This document shows, piece by piece, positions 44,201 to 55,598 of a DNA stretch of 64,000 nt. The translations under genes were made by a program, and so were the position numbers. Source of the stretch: Lomentospora prolificans (taxonomy: Eukaryota; Ascomycota; Sordariomycetes; Microascales; Microascaceae); contig JARFXM010000010.1 of the NCBI GenBank assembly GCA_029532625.1, forward strand, positions 1,736,001 to 1,800,000, given 5' to 3'. The notes beneath the pieces were generated by a model. It did not search any database. It saw only the letters and a program-made list of their open reading frames with translations, and was not told where the DNA came from. Within the stretch, counting starts at the first letter, position 1. Every line of letters begins with the position of its first letter.

Positions 44201-47072
44201 TGCTCCTCTCTTGCTCTTTTCAGACCAGGTAAATCAAACCCGTCAGTTACAACTCGGAAGGATCGCCATACCCGGGTCCCCGATGTTGGGAATATGGGAT
44301 CTGGCATTCCCTGGGCGTAAACAAAACCGCACGAGGGAGCCACCCTCGGCGATAATAGCGCGTAGCCACCGTCAATCCCTCATCGAGATTGAGGCTTTAA
44401 GATTGGATATTACGCTGGCCCGATCGGGTAGGCTCCGATGGAACCCCGTGCATTTTGTGCATAAGATATTGTGAACAACATTTGTATAATTTTGTGTGCT
44501 ATTTTTGTGCGATTTGCCCCAATGACCAGCGTACTACTTTCGGCACACCGGAGTCCCGTCCGAAGAAACCACGGAACGCCAAAAGGGTTGAGCGCCATTG
44601 ATCCCTCGTAACTCCCCCGCCTGAGCGGATGGGCAAGAAATCCGGTGCCGTGTCTCGTGGGATTCCGCGTGGAGCTTCACGAACTCATCAAAGAAGAAAA
44701 GAGCCCAGTCCAATTTGCAAGAAACATCCGCGCATCGAGCATAGGCCATTCTTTGGCTGGGCCTTGACGCCACACTGTTTTTTTTTTTCTTTTTCTTTTC
44801 TTTTTTTATTTTTTTTTCTTCCCTGCTTCTTTGCTGGCCCGGTGCCATACTTTTCCTTTGGTCGGTTTTCAAAAGTTGTTTCTCCCAAGTCCTTCCCCCA
44901 CCCCGCAACGTTACGTGTTTTATTTCCCCGAGATGCACACCACGGTGGCCTCGAACCGCCCTTCGGGCAGAGGCATGGTTGTTTTAGTTTGATTTTCCAG
45001 GCTGATTATTCGCGGGAAATTGAAGGAGAACACACGGGCTGGCGAGGTCACTGCAATGATGTACATGAGTTTCCAAGCGAAGCCAACACTACCACCTCCC
45101 GCCAGGGAGACGGGAAATGGGGAGGAGAGAGGTGCGTAAGAGTTATTCCATCGATTGGAGACGGTGATGGTCACATGTTGCTCTGGCAGTCGGCGATAGA
45201 TATTAGAGTCACATCTTGACGTTGTCGGAGAGGTAATCATTCGGGAACGCTTCTAATCAGAGATGAGATGAGATCTGAGACGGTCAGACCTTTCTCATCG
45301 CTGGCGGCACGATGTGACTGAGGTTCAATCCTTGGCACTCTATTACATAGCATTGCCTGCCTGCTACTGAGTCCAGCATGGCTACGTACAACTGACTGAC
45401 GCGGCTCCGGGATGCACGCATCTCGTTTGAGCAAAGAAGCGACGGCTCAAGGGCAAAGGGAGAACCAGAATCATTGCAGTAATATACGAGAAAATGTAGG
45501 GTCTTTGAGGCGTGCATGATTTTAAACTAGTGCAATGGAAGTGCAGAAAAAGAAATATCCTATCTGGAGCAGGCGCATGAGACGGTTAACGATGTGTTTT
45601 TGACATGCATTGGTGTGTCGTCTTCCTGATCCATGTTGGGTGTAATTAGGATGGTCTAGGACCCTTGACCCAAAGAGACCCGAGAGACATCTACACATGA
45701 ATTGTTATGTGTTTTTTTTTATGTTTTATGTTTTGGTGTATAACTCAGAACTGCGGCTTGCTTTGCTCCGCTTTGGGTTTAATCTTGTTTGGTTTGATTA
45801 CTGTTTGCAAGGCTTCTTTCGGACTTCGGCCCATCGTTCCTCGATTTATGCGTTTCTGTCAGAAGGGGAAGAAGAATCCTGGCCGTTTAGGCAGCCCAGG
45901 GCCTAAGAGCCAGCTTGGAATCGCGCTAGGGTGTTAGTCTAATTATGAGCTTGTGCTGGTTTGGGAGTGGTCCGGGGGGGCGAGGGCCAGCGATCAGCGG
46001 CGTGGAGAAAAGACCGACGAAAGAAGCATCAATTCAAGGACCAACGATGGAGAAACTGGGGCTCTTCGCGTTTGGACCAGCGCCAGGAATGGCAAGCAGA
46101 GCCCCAATTTCCCCTCTTGGGCCGAATTCAACGTCGGATCTGGGGCGCAAGGGAAGATTGAATTGAAGCAGGAAAGCTTGTATTTTTCTCTACACGTGGC
46201 CCACGTTTGATGTTCGAGCCGGCCGCCGAAAACTAGTTTAACCCAAACATCAATCGAAGGAAAAAAAGACACAGCATCGGAAACATTTTATGGGGCAAGG
46301 GAGGAAAAGGGGCTTGTTGGGCCTCCGAACTGGGCACTAATCGATGTTGATGATTTGCATAGCTCGATATTCTAGGGTCCACGGGCCCTTGTCCGGAAAA
46401 AGAACATTGAAGGGTCGAACAGATCGTTGATCATGGATGCTGGCTGGCTGGCCAAAGGCCCTGGCGAATTGCAGACAGGGCCTGACCAGACGGCAAATCA
46501 TGCATGCACCAGGCGCTTCCGTGTGTCGCAAGCACAAACACCTCTAATAGTCCAGCTGCATGTTCAATTACCACTTACTTGTCCACGCAAGGAAAAGCAC
46601 CGAGAATCTTTCCCGAGCCAAGGACGAAAGATGTTCTTTTTCCCCATTTACGATTTCGCCTTGGTTGCGGCATTGCCACCGCGTTAAATTAGCGGTTTCC
46701 CGGATTATATATTATGCAGCCCAATGGAGGTCGGGATCGAGCTGACCGGATGAGGCGACCGCTACGGACATTTTGGATCGGTCCAATGATTCCGCATTGC
46801 GCACGAAGCATGAACAACCAGAACTATGGTATTTCACCGCATCTATTGAGCTAGATTGGAATCCTTATCCGTCGGGTGTAGGGCAAATACGAAGAGAAAA
46901 TTTTATCTTCTGGAAGAAGCCGAGGCATAATGCGGTTTCGATATGCAGATTAGACGCAAAGCTCTACCGACATCAAATATCTTTTTCTTTTTTTTTTCCC
47001 TGCTTACCTTCCTTTCCTATCCGGACCGGAGATGCGGAGTGGGAAGCCGTTGGCTTTCACTCCAACACCCGC

Positions 47073-48157
47073 TTACGCCGGCCCAGCCGCCGTCTCGTTT
47101 TCCTTTGCCACTGTCGCCTTATACTGGACCCAATCGTCGCTCCGCGGATAGCTAACGTCCGGTACAGGAACGCCCAGGAACTCGCAAAGAGGACCCCATC
47201 CAGCACCCACGGTGAGTTCCAGGAATTTTCTGCCGCTGCCACTCTCTCCTTCTCCAGCGGCCTTACTCTCGGCGACGGCAGCCTCTGCCGCCTTCCGCGT
47301 CCGCTCGTTGTGCTCGTCGAAGAAGCGCCTACCGTTCGCTGGTAGGTCGTTGCCCCAGCAGTGGCCGTGATACTTGCGCCGCAAGGTGGCGAGTGGGCTA
47401 GGGTCGTCGTCGGGCTGGCGCGAGTGGTGGTGCCAGAGGGTCGAGAGCATGGAGGCTTGCCACGAGTCGGTGGTGCGGGTCGTCAGGATGATGGACGCTT
47501 CGGGGTATGCGGCGATGAGTTCCTCGGGGAAGATGGCGGCTGGGAAGTCCGCGACGGCCTAGGACGCACAGCAGGGGAACCATTAGGTCTCCTTATTTTA
47601 GAAAGCATGACCCTTCCTTTTCCCTCTTCAACGCTCGTGGGCATGAAGATGTTGGGCAACTTTGGTTCCACCCCCCACCATTGTGGATTCTGAGTGTGTG
47701 CGGCGAGTGGTGGTAAAAAGTTGGCGACGTGCTTTGTGGATATGTGGTGCGACACAGTTTGGTAGCTCCCCCTCTCCGAGGCGGGCGGGATGCCATCCCC
47801 AGAGAAGATTGTGGAGTCTATTTTTGGCTTCAAAGAGAGATAGGAAATAAGGTATCATGTTCTACGAACCTCGTAGCCGGCCAGGATCTTGTCAAAGCCC
47901 TTCCGGGTCCAGGGGTCCCCTTTCCCCTCGAATTTTGCGTCGATGGCTGCGACCCAGAGGTCTTGATGTTTGTTCTTGGCAACGTCTCGCATGTGGTAGA
48001 CGGGCGAGATACCTAGGATAGCCAAGGCCTCGGCGAGGGCTATAGCAGAGGCGGGCTTGAGTCTTCACGTCTTGCGCGGGTTGGTCTCCGGAGTAGTTAT
48101 CTGGAATAGCTTACATTGAGTGCCTGTGCGAGGCAATCCGAGGACGATGAGTTTCAT
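47073..48157 (-). CDS. Sulfotransferase-family protein (Sulfotransfer_4 type)
   Basis: Exons 48157-48115, 48039-47870 and 47558-47073 join in frame to 232 aa. The first intron splits the 5'-phosphosulphate loop. Once joined it reads LIVLGLPRTGTQSLAEAL, the P-loop-like PAPS-binding motif of this family. Family landmarks follow: SPVYHMRDVAKNKHQDLW, DPWTRKGFDKILAGYE, AVADFPAAIFPEELIAAYP, IILTTRTTDSWQASM and the C-terminal LTVGAGWGPLCEFLGVPVP. The second intron is long for this genome (47559-47869, 311 nt) and uses an unusual GTTCGT donor. Protein continuity across it matches the family well. Proteins of this group are abundant in fungi and their sulphate acceptors are mostly unknown. Confidence 0.87.
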
Positions 48158-49249
48158 TGTGGGGGTCGACTAGTCGTATTAGCTGATCTAGCTAATTAAA
48201 GTTGTGAAGACAGTCTGTCGACACATATCAGGGTCCAAGGATAAGGTTTTGTGTCAAAATTTCTCTCCCAATGGTGCCATCCAGACTTTGTATCACTGCG
48301 TCAAACCCAGTACCAGAAACCCGAACCCGAGCAACCCATCAGTTTCCATCGATAAGGAGGCCGACAAGTCCCGATGGCGAGGACAGAGCCGGAGGGTTTC
48401 CTGAGCTAATCCACTTTTGGAATGTAGGTTGTGGGGAAAGCTGGAGATGCTGGCCGAAGTCCCGCTAGCGCATCATGCGTCCACATCTCAGACATATTAT
48501 GGCTGGCATTGGACAATGACGACGCCACTTTGCTAGCCGAAATATCTCCGATCCACATCTGCATCTGCTGCCAGCCGACAACATCTTCGAATCGTTCGAC
48601 GACACAAATGGGGAAGGTTCCAAACTCGGGACTCTATTTTTGTAGCCTTGAGCATATTACCACATGGATTTCTGAGCTACGAATGGACATAGGCCACCTT
48701 TCTGGTGGACCTTTGGAAAATCCCAAACCTTCGATGCAAGCTGACGCACGCAAGCTGGCTGGGTTCTGCGCGAGTGCTCCCACCATCCTTTCTGGTCTCG
48801 GGATGTTGCACAATTCGGGTCCGTGCCGCGGCACTTGTGCATTTTATGCCTGTGTTGTTAGTACATGACTAAGCGGGCAGCTCCCGGAACAGGAAGCTCC
48901 ATTCGTCAAGGAGCTGGGCTAGGGAAATCCGACCTGCCACCAGCAGCAACTGGTCCCTCTCAACGTCATGCTGGGCTGTAACCTTTTGTTGATCCGCCAA
49001 CCCAAACAAAGCAGGCACCAGACACCGACGCCTCAGTCAGCCAGGCTTGGCCAGCACATGAGCACTCCCCCGCCTAGGCTTCAGGTTGCCTCATAAACCA
49101 TTGCCACACGATGCGGCCCCAGACATCGTAGACCGTCTTAATATATATCCCTATATTGGGTATGGGCGCTCGTCAACCCCTCCCAAAAAGCCAAACAGAT
49201 TCTAGAAACATCAACTACACCATCATCGGATAGAAATACTCGTCCAACA
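48158..49249. other. Divergent promoter region
   Basis: About 1.1 kb between the divergent sulfotransferase and CFEM genes. A TATATAT element lies at 49142-49148, about 105 bp before the CFEM start. GCCAGC/GCTGG words are frequent at 48890-49060. No gene recognised. Confidence 0.6.
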
Positions 49250-50100
49250 ATGCATCGTCTATCGGCCATCCTCGTGCTCGCGGGCCTCGCTGCTGAGAGA
49301 GTGTCTGCGGCAGTGCCAAACCTCCCTTCATGCCAAAGTCGGTGTTATGATTTGACGGCGGAAATGATCGGGTGCGGAAAGGATGACTACCGCTGCCACT
49401 GCGATGTCTTCCAGTCGCAATTCGTCCCACAGATTCAATCCTGTATGATTGAAGGATGTGCGTTTGACAGTGAGCCGCTAAGTGAGTTTTCCCCCCAATC
49501 TCAGCTTGACATCCCTCTGGCACCCCCAGTTTCTCCCCAGGCCAACCTGGTCCGGTGGACCCTACCAGCACCCGTATTCCTCTTCACACTAGCGCCAACC
49601 AACGGGCCATCTCTCCACATTCCCTTCGAACAGGCCATGCGGAGCAGCATGCTAGGTTTCGCTACGGTTATTACTCATTTTACTTTTTGTGCGGTGTTTG
49701 CTAACACGCAGCTTTCGCGTATCTGTTAGATGTGACGGAGCTCCAGGGAACCGTTTGCGCTCTGGCAGGTCAGTCTCTCGAACCGACGTCGACCTCCGGG
49801 TCGCCTTCTGGTTCCGACCCCCAACCCTCCCAGACATCCTCAGCTGCGCCTACTGATCCCAGCGACTCCTCTGGTACTGATACCCTGCCTTCTACCGAAT
49901 CCCCGTCAACCTCCTCTCCGTCTACCCCGTCAACTACCCCATCCAGGACTTCGAACTCACAAGATGACCCAGAACAAACGAATTCCACGGGCCCCGGTGA
50001 TGGTAGCGAAGAGGGCGCGGCATCGGCCCTACCGGGCATGAGCGCCGGCGTAGCTGCGGGTATCCTTGCTGCTGCGATGGCGGCAGCGTACCTTTTCTAA
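49250..50100 (+). CDS. CFEM-domain GPI-anchor-type surface protein
   Basis: A 200-aa extracellular protein. Exons 49250-49481 and 49730-50100 join in phase 1. Residues 1-20 form a signal peptide. The CFEM domain has its eight cysteines at 28, 32, 42, 49, 51, 65, 70 and 87. The gap between the last two is 16 residues, as the consensus requires. That spacing selects the TTAG acceptor at 49728-49729, about 25 nt past a CTAAC branch point, over the closer CAG. After the domain come about 75 residues of Ser/Thr/Pro. A Gly-rich hydrophobic tail (MSAGVAAGILAAAMAAAYLF) follows, typical of a GPI-attachment signal. CFEM proteins bind haem or act at host and cell-wall surfaces. The role of this one is not shown. 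Confidence 0.92.
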
Positions 50101-52513
50101 GCCACGGGTGTACGAAGGTATGAGGAGAAGGGGGGTGCAGTGATGAAGATGTTGGAGGTTGAGGGCAACTTACAACTTGGGTAACAAGCTGGAGTGAATG
50201 CCACACACGATGAAGAGGTGCGAATATGGGAAGCAATATTGGACACAATTCCCAAAATGGCGTGCTTGTTACTGTTTCTTCCTGAGAACTACAGCCACGC
50301 TTTACCAAGTACAGTACCTGACTCCCAAGTGCGAACCGATACGCGTCACGCTTGGATGCAAACCGGCTTAGCGATGGCAGGATATCTCTGTTTCTTGCAT
50401 CCATCTTTTGAAAGTAGTGGGCTTCAATATATGCCATGAGACACGGCAGAGGGACCTCTCAAGGTAACCATGTGGGCTACCCTGGGCAATTACGACAAAC
50501 GCTTGGTTCACATCGTGATGCCCCGGTGCTCGGGAGCATCCATCGTGGGGGTTCCCTAGCGTCCCGAGGGAGGAGGTGACTACTTGTGATCAGAACGATT
50601 GAGATTGGTGGCTTTCCGGATATCATGTTTTGGGACAATAGCCGGACTGGGGAGGCAGGCCCGGCATCGTCGCATCCTCCCACAACTAGACAGGGGTTCT
50701 CCACTGGCTTGAACAAAAAGTCCAGCTTAAGGCGAAACGGGAAATGTGGGAAAGGGTTGTGGCCATGTGAGCAGGAAGCTTTTCCGCGCCATCACATTCC
50801 GTTCCTTTCGGTTAGGGCGGGGACAACGCAGATGACAAGTACAATAGAGGTGCCAAGGAGGAGTTCAACCAGAACATGGGAATGGAGGCGGACGCTCATT
50901 TTTCCATTCCCTAAATTCCTCTCGCCTCCTCAAACTGGAATATCGAAGGGACGTGATGTTTGAAGACCCCTCCGGAAACGGCGTGCCTTCAGGAGCTTCT
51001 TGTTTTTGGTCATTGGGTGAAGAGCGGGTGCTCGAATAATGGCTCGGGCCATGACCTTGTCAGGACCACGCTTGAGCCATACACTTAATATCTCGGGGGC
51101 TACAGCAAGCTTTCCCAGCACGAAAGGACACACCCCAGCGAACAGGTGTTCGCGATTGCTTATGATGCAGAAGGAACCGGTCTGAGCCCCAAAGCAACTG
51201 CGAGCGGGAACTCACATCTCCGTATGCAGCCTGGCCTGGATGAGATGAGTCAAACTCGATTAGCATGGGTTTTCATCAATGGCAACCAACGAAGGACGAT
51301 GACGCTGTTTCCTTTGGCTGCTGCTGCTTATTCCCAACTTGCTGTTCCCCTCCAGTCGTTAGTTGTTTGTCTACTCCTACAAGAATGAATTGATGAATAT
51401 TTACATAGAGACACGCTCGGTGGGGGGAAGTTCTAATATGGACCCCCAGCACGGCTGATTGGAAATAAATGAATCCAGCAACGATTTATATAGTGTCTAT
51501 TTTCTGGAACCGCGCCGTTTCTCGGCTGAATGTATGAAGGAATGCTGTCGAAGATGTCACCTGGCCCCAACGCCCTGGTCGAGCAAAGGTAAGGATCAGC
51601 GGCGGAGTGCATTCGATATCTTGTTATCTTGCAGGTTTGTCCCTTGGATTCGAGATTTGCGAGCTGGCCTAATCAGGTAGAGCTTGTTTACAAAGAAGGA
51701 TGATCGGTGGTCCTTGGACGATTTCACCGACCGATAATTGTGGGGAAACCGACCGGATTCGGTCGACGGAGCCCGTTGTCACTCTTTTTCTGCCGAGTTT
51801 ATCCACTACGGCTTTACCTAAGTTGTTTTCGCTTTTCTTCGATACACTTGACTTTCTCCGTTTCATTCATTTATCGCACCATTATACAGGTTGAACCGCC
51901 TATCGCAATTCTGGCGGCCGAATGAGCAGAGAATGCCAAGGCAGTCCAAATAGCATTTGAGCTTCTTCGGGGAAGGGCACTGCCAGGCCAGGCAATGAAC
52001 GCCCAACGCTAAGCATGACTGCAGCCGCGTCCCGCAGCCCACTTATACCGGGCGGTTTCCTTTCTTTCCACTGCATCTGCCACTATACAGGCATTGGCGC
52101 CATGAGGGGATAAAATGGGATGAGCGTCAAATAGGAGGGGTTATAAGGAGGTAAGAAAGAGGGATTAAGCGAGCGGGAGAGGAGATTTATCTCGGTATGA
52201 ATGGGTGAATTGAGCGGAAAATAAGATCTGTGAGGGCTAAACGATGGGAAGAAAACCACTGTCGTAGATATTTGGAAAGGGGGAAACAACCGAAAGAGCC
52301 GCGAAGTGAAGGTGTTATTTATTATCGTGGACCCATCATCCGATCTGCTCCTCGATCGGATGAGCCTCCCCCCTTCGTCTCCACGCCCATCCGCTCTTTA
52401 CCTTGACGATCTTTGCTATATACTTCAAGATTCAAGTCGATCTCTACCCGTCCCTCGTGTAGATCCAGAGAAGCAAAAGTTCCCTTTGCTCTTGCATCAA
52501 GCCCCAAACCAGG
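50101..52513. other. Gene-free stretch
   Basis: About 2.4 kb between the CFEM gene and the beta-propeller gene. Small frames on both strands show no motif. The last 200 bp are CT-rich with a CTTCAAG-containing leader before the ATG. Confidence 0.55.
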
Positions 52514-53677
52514 ATGCGCGCCCATCACCTCCTCCCTGCCGTCACGCTCGCAGCGGCGCAAGCCGAGAAAGCCTTCCAGCTCGCCGAGGTTGGAACATGG
52601 TTCGAGAATCTCGCCGTGCGGCCCTCGGGTTCCGTCCTCGCCACCCGCATGGACGCGCCCGAGCTCTGGCACATTAACCCCAAGGAAGGCACCGGCGAGG
52701 CCCTGGTTACAGTGCCCTCTGCGCTCAGCACCACGGGTATTACAGAGCTGACGCCCGACGTGTGGGTTTTCTCGGCGGCTAACTTTTCCTTTGGCGATCC
52801 CATTGGGCTGCAGCCCGGTTCGCTGGCCGTGTGGAAGGTGGACCTGTCGGAGGGCGACGAGGGCGCCGAGCCGGAGCTCGTGGCGAGGTTCCCGGAGGCG
52901 GGATTCTTGAACGGTATGGCGACGTGGGATGAGAAGAGGGTGCTCGTGGGCGACACGACCAACAGCGTTGTTTACCTGCTGGACGTTGAGACTGGCGAGT
53001 TTACCACCGCACTGGATGGGCCTGAGGTTGCGGGTGTGAACGGTCTGCGCGTGCACGACGGAGCGGTGTATGCTCAGGCTACGACCAACCGGACCCTTTA
53101 CAGGATCCCCGTCACGGAGGATGCGCAGATTGACGGTGAGGCCGAAGTGATTGCCAAGGGTTTGGGACTGGACGACTTTGATGTTGCGGCCGACGGAACT
53201 ATCTACGCCGCTTCGCCCGGCGATAACGTCGTTGTCAAGATTTCGCCTGATGGGGAGGTTACGGAAATTGCGGGTGGTGCCAGCTCGACTGATGTGCTTG
53301 GGCCTACTTCGGTGAGGATCGGGCGTGGCAAGGGTGATGAGAATACGGTTTATGTGTCGACGACTGGGAATGGGGCGTTTGGACCTCCGGATGGTGTGAA
53401 GGAGGCGGCTAGCATTGTTGCTGTTAGTGTTGGTGAGGCTCCGGCTGAGGAGGCTCCTGAGGATGATGCGTGTGTTGAGGAGGAGGTTCCTGAGGAGGAG
53501 GTTCCTGAGGATGATGCGTGTGTTGAGGAGGAGGTTCCTGAGGAGGAGGTTCCTGAGGAAGACGCTTGCATTGAAGAGGAGCCGGTGGCCTCCGAGGAAC
53601 CTGTTGAAGAAGAACCAGTCGAAGAGGAACCTGTTGAGGAAGAGCCGGTCGAGGAAGCCCCCGAGGATGGAGAATAA
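52514..53677 (+). CDS. Secreted SMP-30/gluconolactonase-like beta-propeller with acidic repeat tail
   Basis: A 387-aa intronless protein. The N-terminus (MRAHHLLPAVTLAAAQAEKA) is a likely signal peptide. Residues up to about 310 follow a six-bladed propeller pattern with repeated strands: FENLAVRPSGSVLATRM, FLNGMATWDEKRVLVGDT, GVNGLRVHDGAVYAQATT, LDDFDVAADGTIYAAS and GPTSVRIGRGKGDENTVYVS. These resemble fungal SMP-30/LRE-like proteins, which may be lactonases or hydrolases. The last 75 or so residues are very acidic. They contain three 16-residue units (EDDACVEEEVPEEEVP) followed by EEPVEEEPVEEE units. The unit is a 48-bp tandem DNA repeat. The tail is not part of the propeller family. Confidence 0.88.
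   Translation: MRAHHLLPAVTLAAAQAEKAFQLAEVGTWFENLAVRPSGSVLATRMDAPELWHINPKEGTGEALVTVPSALSTTGITELTPDVWVFSAANFSFGDPIGLQPGSLAVWKVDLSEGDEGAEPELVARFPEAGFLNGMATWDEKRVLVGDTTNSVVYLLDVETGEFTTALDGPEVAGVNGLRVHDGAVYAQATTNRTLYRIPVTEDAQIDGEAEVIAKGLGLDDFDVAADGTIYAASPGDNVVVKISPDGEVTEIAGGASSTDVLGPTSVRIGRGKGDENTVYVSTTGNGAFGPPDGVKEAASIVAVSVGEAPAEEAPEDDACVEEEVPEEEVPEDDACVEEEVPEEEVPEEDACIEEEPVASEEPVEEEPVEEEPVEEEPVEEAPEDGE
53462..53605 (+). repeat. 48-bp tandem repeat in coding sequence
   Basis: Units begin at 53462, 53510 and 53558 (GATGATGCG, GATGATGCG, GAAGACGCT). The first two are virtually identical and the third has diverged. Each encodes 16 residues with one cysteine. A shorter EEPV/EEEP repeat follows. Confidence 0.9.
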
Positions 53678-53780
53678 ATTCTCATGGTGGGCGGTCAAAC
53701 GGGTGCGTTGTGACACCAAAAGTTCTACCACTGAAAAGAATGGACGACTGACTCTGCATGGATTTCATTGTATACATGGA

Positions 53781-53804
53781 TATATATATATATATATATA
53801 TATA
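53781..53804. repeat. TA microsatellite
   Basis: Twelve TA units in the short convergent spacer between the beta-propeller gene and the first paralogue. Confidence 0.9.
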
Positions 53805-53869
53805 GTAGTCAAAGCGTGTAAACGCGCAGATATATTTTCTCTATTGTTTTCTCCATCGTATCAGTATTT

Positions 53870-54649
53870 TCACTCTTCCGCGCTCAAGTTATTCCTCTCC
53901 CTCGTCTCGTAAAAGGCTCGTAGAAATGTCTGATCGCCCTCCGCAACGATTTCTCCAACCTCGCCCCCGCATGAAAACAGGTGAACCACGATAGCGGCAG
54001 CTACCATCCGATGAGCTTCATCCCATCCTTCTTCCTCGTGCCAGTTGTCCGTCTCGGGTCTCGATAACTCGACTTCAAGATTTGCTGCCTCGCCCCTGTA
54101 GCCGGTATATCGTTCCCATTGCCAGTTGACGCCGTCTCGGGTTAAATGGTACTCGATGAGGTGCAGGTAGACTAATACGGTGGCGGCTACCGACCCGAAG
54201 TAGCCCAGTCCGATAGTTTCACGCGCGCGATCGAATGCGTCGAAGCAACTAAGAAGCTGGTCAGTATTGGGCGGAAGGGACTCACCTCTTTGGTCTGGGA
54301 ATTCGTGGTCACCGAGGCCCAGGTGTTTGAGCAGGTAGAGAGTGCGGGCTTGCTCGATGATTGTGGTTCTGGAGAGGCGAGTGCCGGAGAACTCGGCGTG
54401 GATGAGGCAGTAGATGGCATCTTGTACGGCTCGGCTCCTTGCAAAGGTTCTGAAGCGGGCTAGATCGTCCGCGGCCTCGATCTTGAAGGTCGCGGCGATG
54501 TTACCGATGGAGTCACCTTGTGACGCATAGGAGGTGGCGCTGTGATAACTGGAAACTGGGGACAGCGAGAGATGGTCGGAATCTGAGTGAGGGACTGGTC
54601 TGCAGGTGATGTCTTTGGTGGGAGACGAGGGCCGTGGGGAGGGGCTCAT
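53870..54649 (-). CDS. Tandem paralogue family, member 1 (unknown function)
   Basis: A 259-aa intronless protein that I do not recognise. The first 60 residues are Ser/Pro-rich and probably disordered. The folded part shares three signatures with the two genes upstream of it: AVQDAIYCLIHAEF at 74-87, SCFDAFDRARE at 134-144 and VNWQWERYTGYRG at 164-176. It has no signal peptide or clear membrane segment; a hydrophobic stretch before the VNWQW motif (VAATVLVYLHLIEYHL) looks like a buried helix. It ends convergently 192 bp from the beta-propeller gene. A 37-nt GTGAG...TTAG sequence inside it resembles an intron. It is too short to be one and would break the frame. A minimal TATATTA lies about 130 bp upstream. 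Confidence 0.75.
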   Translation of the reverse strand: MSPSPRPSSPTKDITCRPVPHSDSDHLSLSPVSSYHSATSYASQGDSIGNIAATFKIEAADDLARFRTFARSRAVQDAIYCLIHAEFSGTRLSRTTIIEQARTLYLLKHLGLGDHEFPDQRGESLPPNTDQLLSCFDAFDRARETIGLGYFGSVAATVLVYLHLIEYHLTRDGVNWQWERYTGYRGEAANLEVELSRPETDNWHEEEGWDEAHRMVAAAIVVHLFSCGGEVGEIVAEGDQTFLRAFYETRERNNLSAEE

Positions 54650-54860
54650 TGTGAGGGCTGTTTCGTCTACTTTGCTGTGGGAAGCCTGGTTGTTATCTGG
54701 GATGCTGTGTGTGATGAAACTTTTGTCGATTTCGTGTGTTTGCTAGACAGTGTAGAGATAGATACGAAGGAGTGCTATGGTTAATATAAGTGAGGCCACT
54801 GCTCCAACAAAGAGATGATGAGCAACCGTCGCCAGAAAATTGGACAAATAGACCGTTCGG

Positions 54861-54891
<31 letters not shown>

Positions 54892-55598
54892 CCTCTTTAA
54901 GCAAAAGCTACCCTATGGTCTCGGGTTGATTCGGACAAAGGCACAACAAAGGGACAACAAAGGTAAAGGAGCGATACGTAGAAAAAAAGGTCTCCTACAC
55001 CTGAAGTTCATTGTCTAGCCGAAGGTTGCGTGCCTTGTACGCAACCTTGATTTCTCAATTGCGGTGTTCGACTCGGGCTATCGCAACTCCTTGGTAGGAT
55101 CTTTATCGAGAATTTGGGAAACACCCACATGCAATGGGCGCCTGCCTGAGATGGAAGGGTAATAGCTAACAGAACATTAAGACATGAGCTACCTTGAAAT
55201 GCCTTGATACATCTTGGAACTCAGCCCCCGGATACTGAAGCTCCTCCGCGAGGGTTCCTCCCAAGGCAAAGATCGCCTCGTCGAAAACTTCTATCGAGCC
55301 AAATCAGGCCGCCGGTCAGCCGTGCGAGCATGTGTCTGCTGACCCTGCCCAAATCGTAGAGTTGTTAGATCTCAGCTGTGATAATTAAAATGACGACACC
55401 AGACTACATCGATACAGAGCTAGGCTGATACTAGCAAAAGTGTAACAACTTTCGTAGCACGGGTATTACTAGTCGTTGAATACTGTCTAGCGGTCCGTAC
55501 AATGTGTCTCGGTATTCTGCTTCGTATCATACTACATCAAGTGTCGTCTTCATCGAGTTTCCTTGGCTATCGCGGAGAACAGTTGGCAAATTCTAGTC
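54650..55598. other. Intergenic between paralogues 1 and 2
   Basis: About 950 bp with a CT microsatellite at 54862-54884. I looked for further VNWxW or AVQDA remnants and found none. Confidence 0.55.
54862..54884. repeat. CT microsatellite
   Basis: A pure CT run followed by pyrimidine-rich sequence, in the spacer upstream of paralogue 1. Confidence 0.88.

Larger units (their letters stand above)
40184..47072. other. Long gene-free stretch
   Basis: About 6.9 kb without a supportable gene, upstream of DUF1479 and downstream of the sulfotransferase gene. It holds CT/CA and GA microsatellites, a GTACC-rich tandem patch at 41239-41277, a 12-bp direct repeat near 41545-41570 and pyrimidine runs near 44778-44820. 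Frames at 41686-42153 and 43669-44067 are open, but they have no motif and open rivals in other frames. Confidence 0.55.

Noticed and set aside
52322..53731. 469-codon minus-strand frame opposite the beta-propeller gene
   Set aside because: Leu/Arg/His-rich antisense shadow; the sense strand has a coherent propeller pattern.
53415..53912. 165-codon frame rich in LLRRRFLR
   Set aside because: It is the same tandem repeat read in another register.
54250..54290. Intron-like GTGAG...TTAG inside paralogue 1
   Set aside because: Only 37 nt, below usual fungal intron size, and its removal would shift the reading frame.
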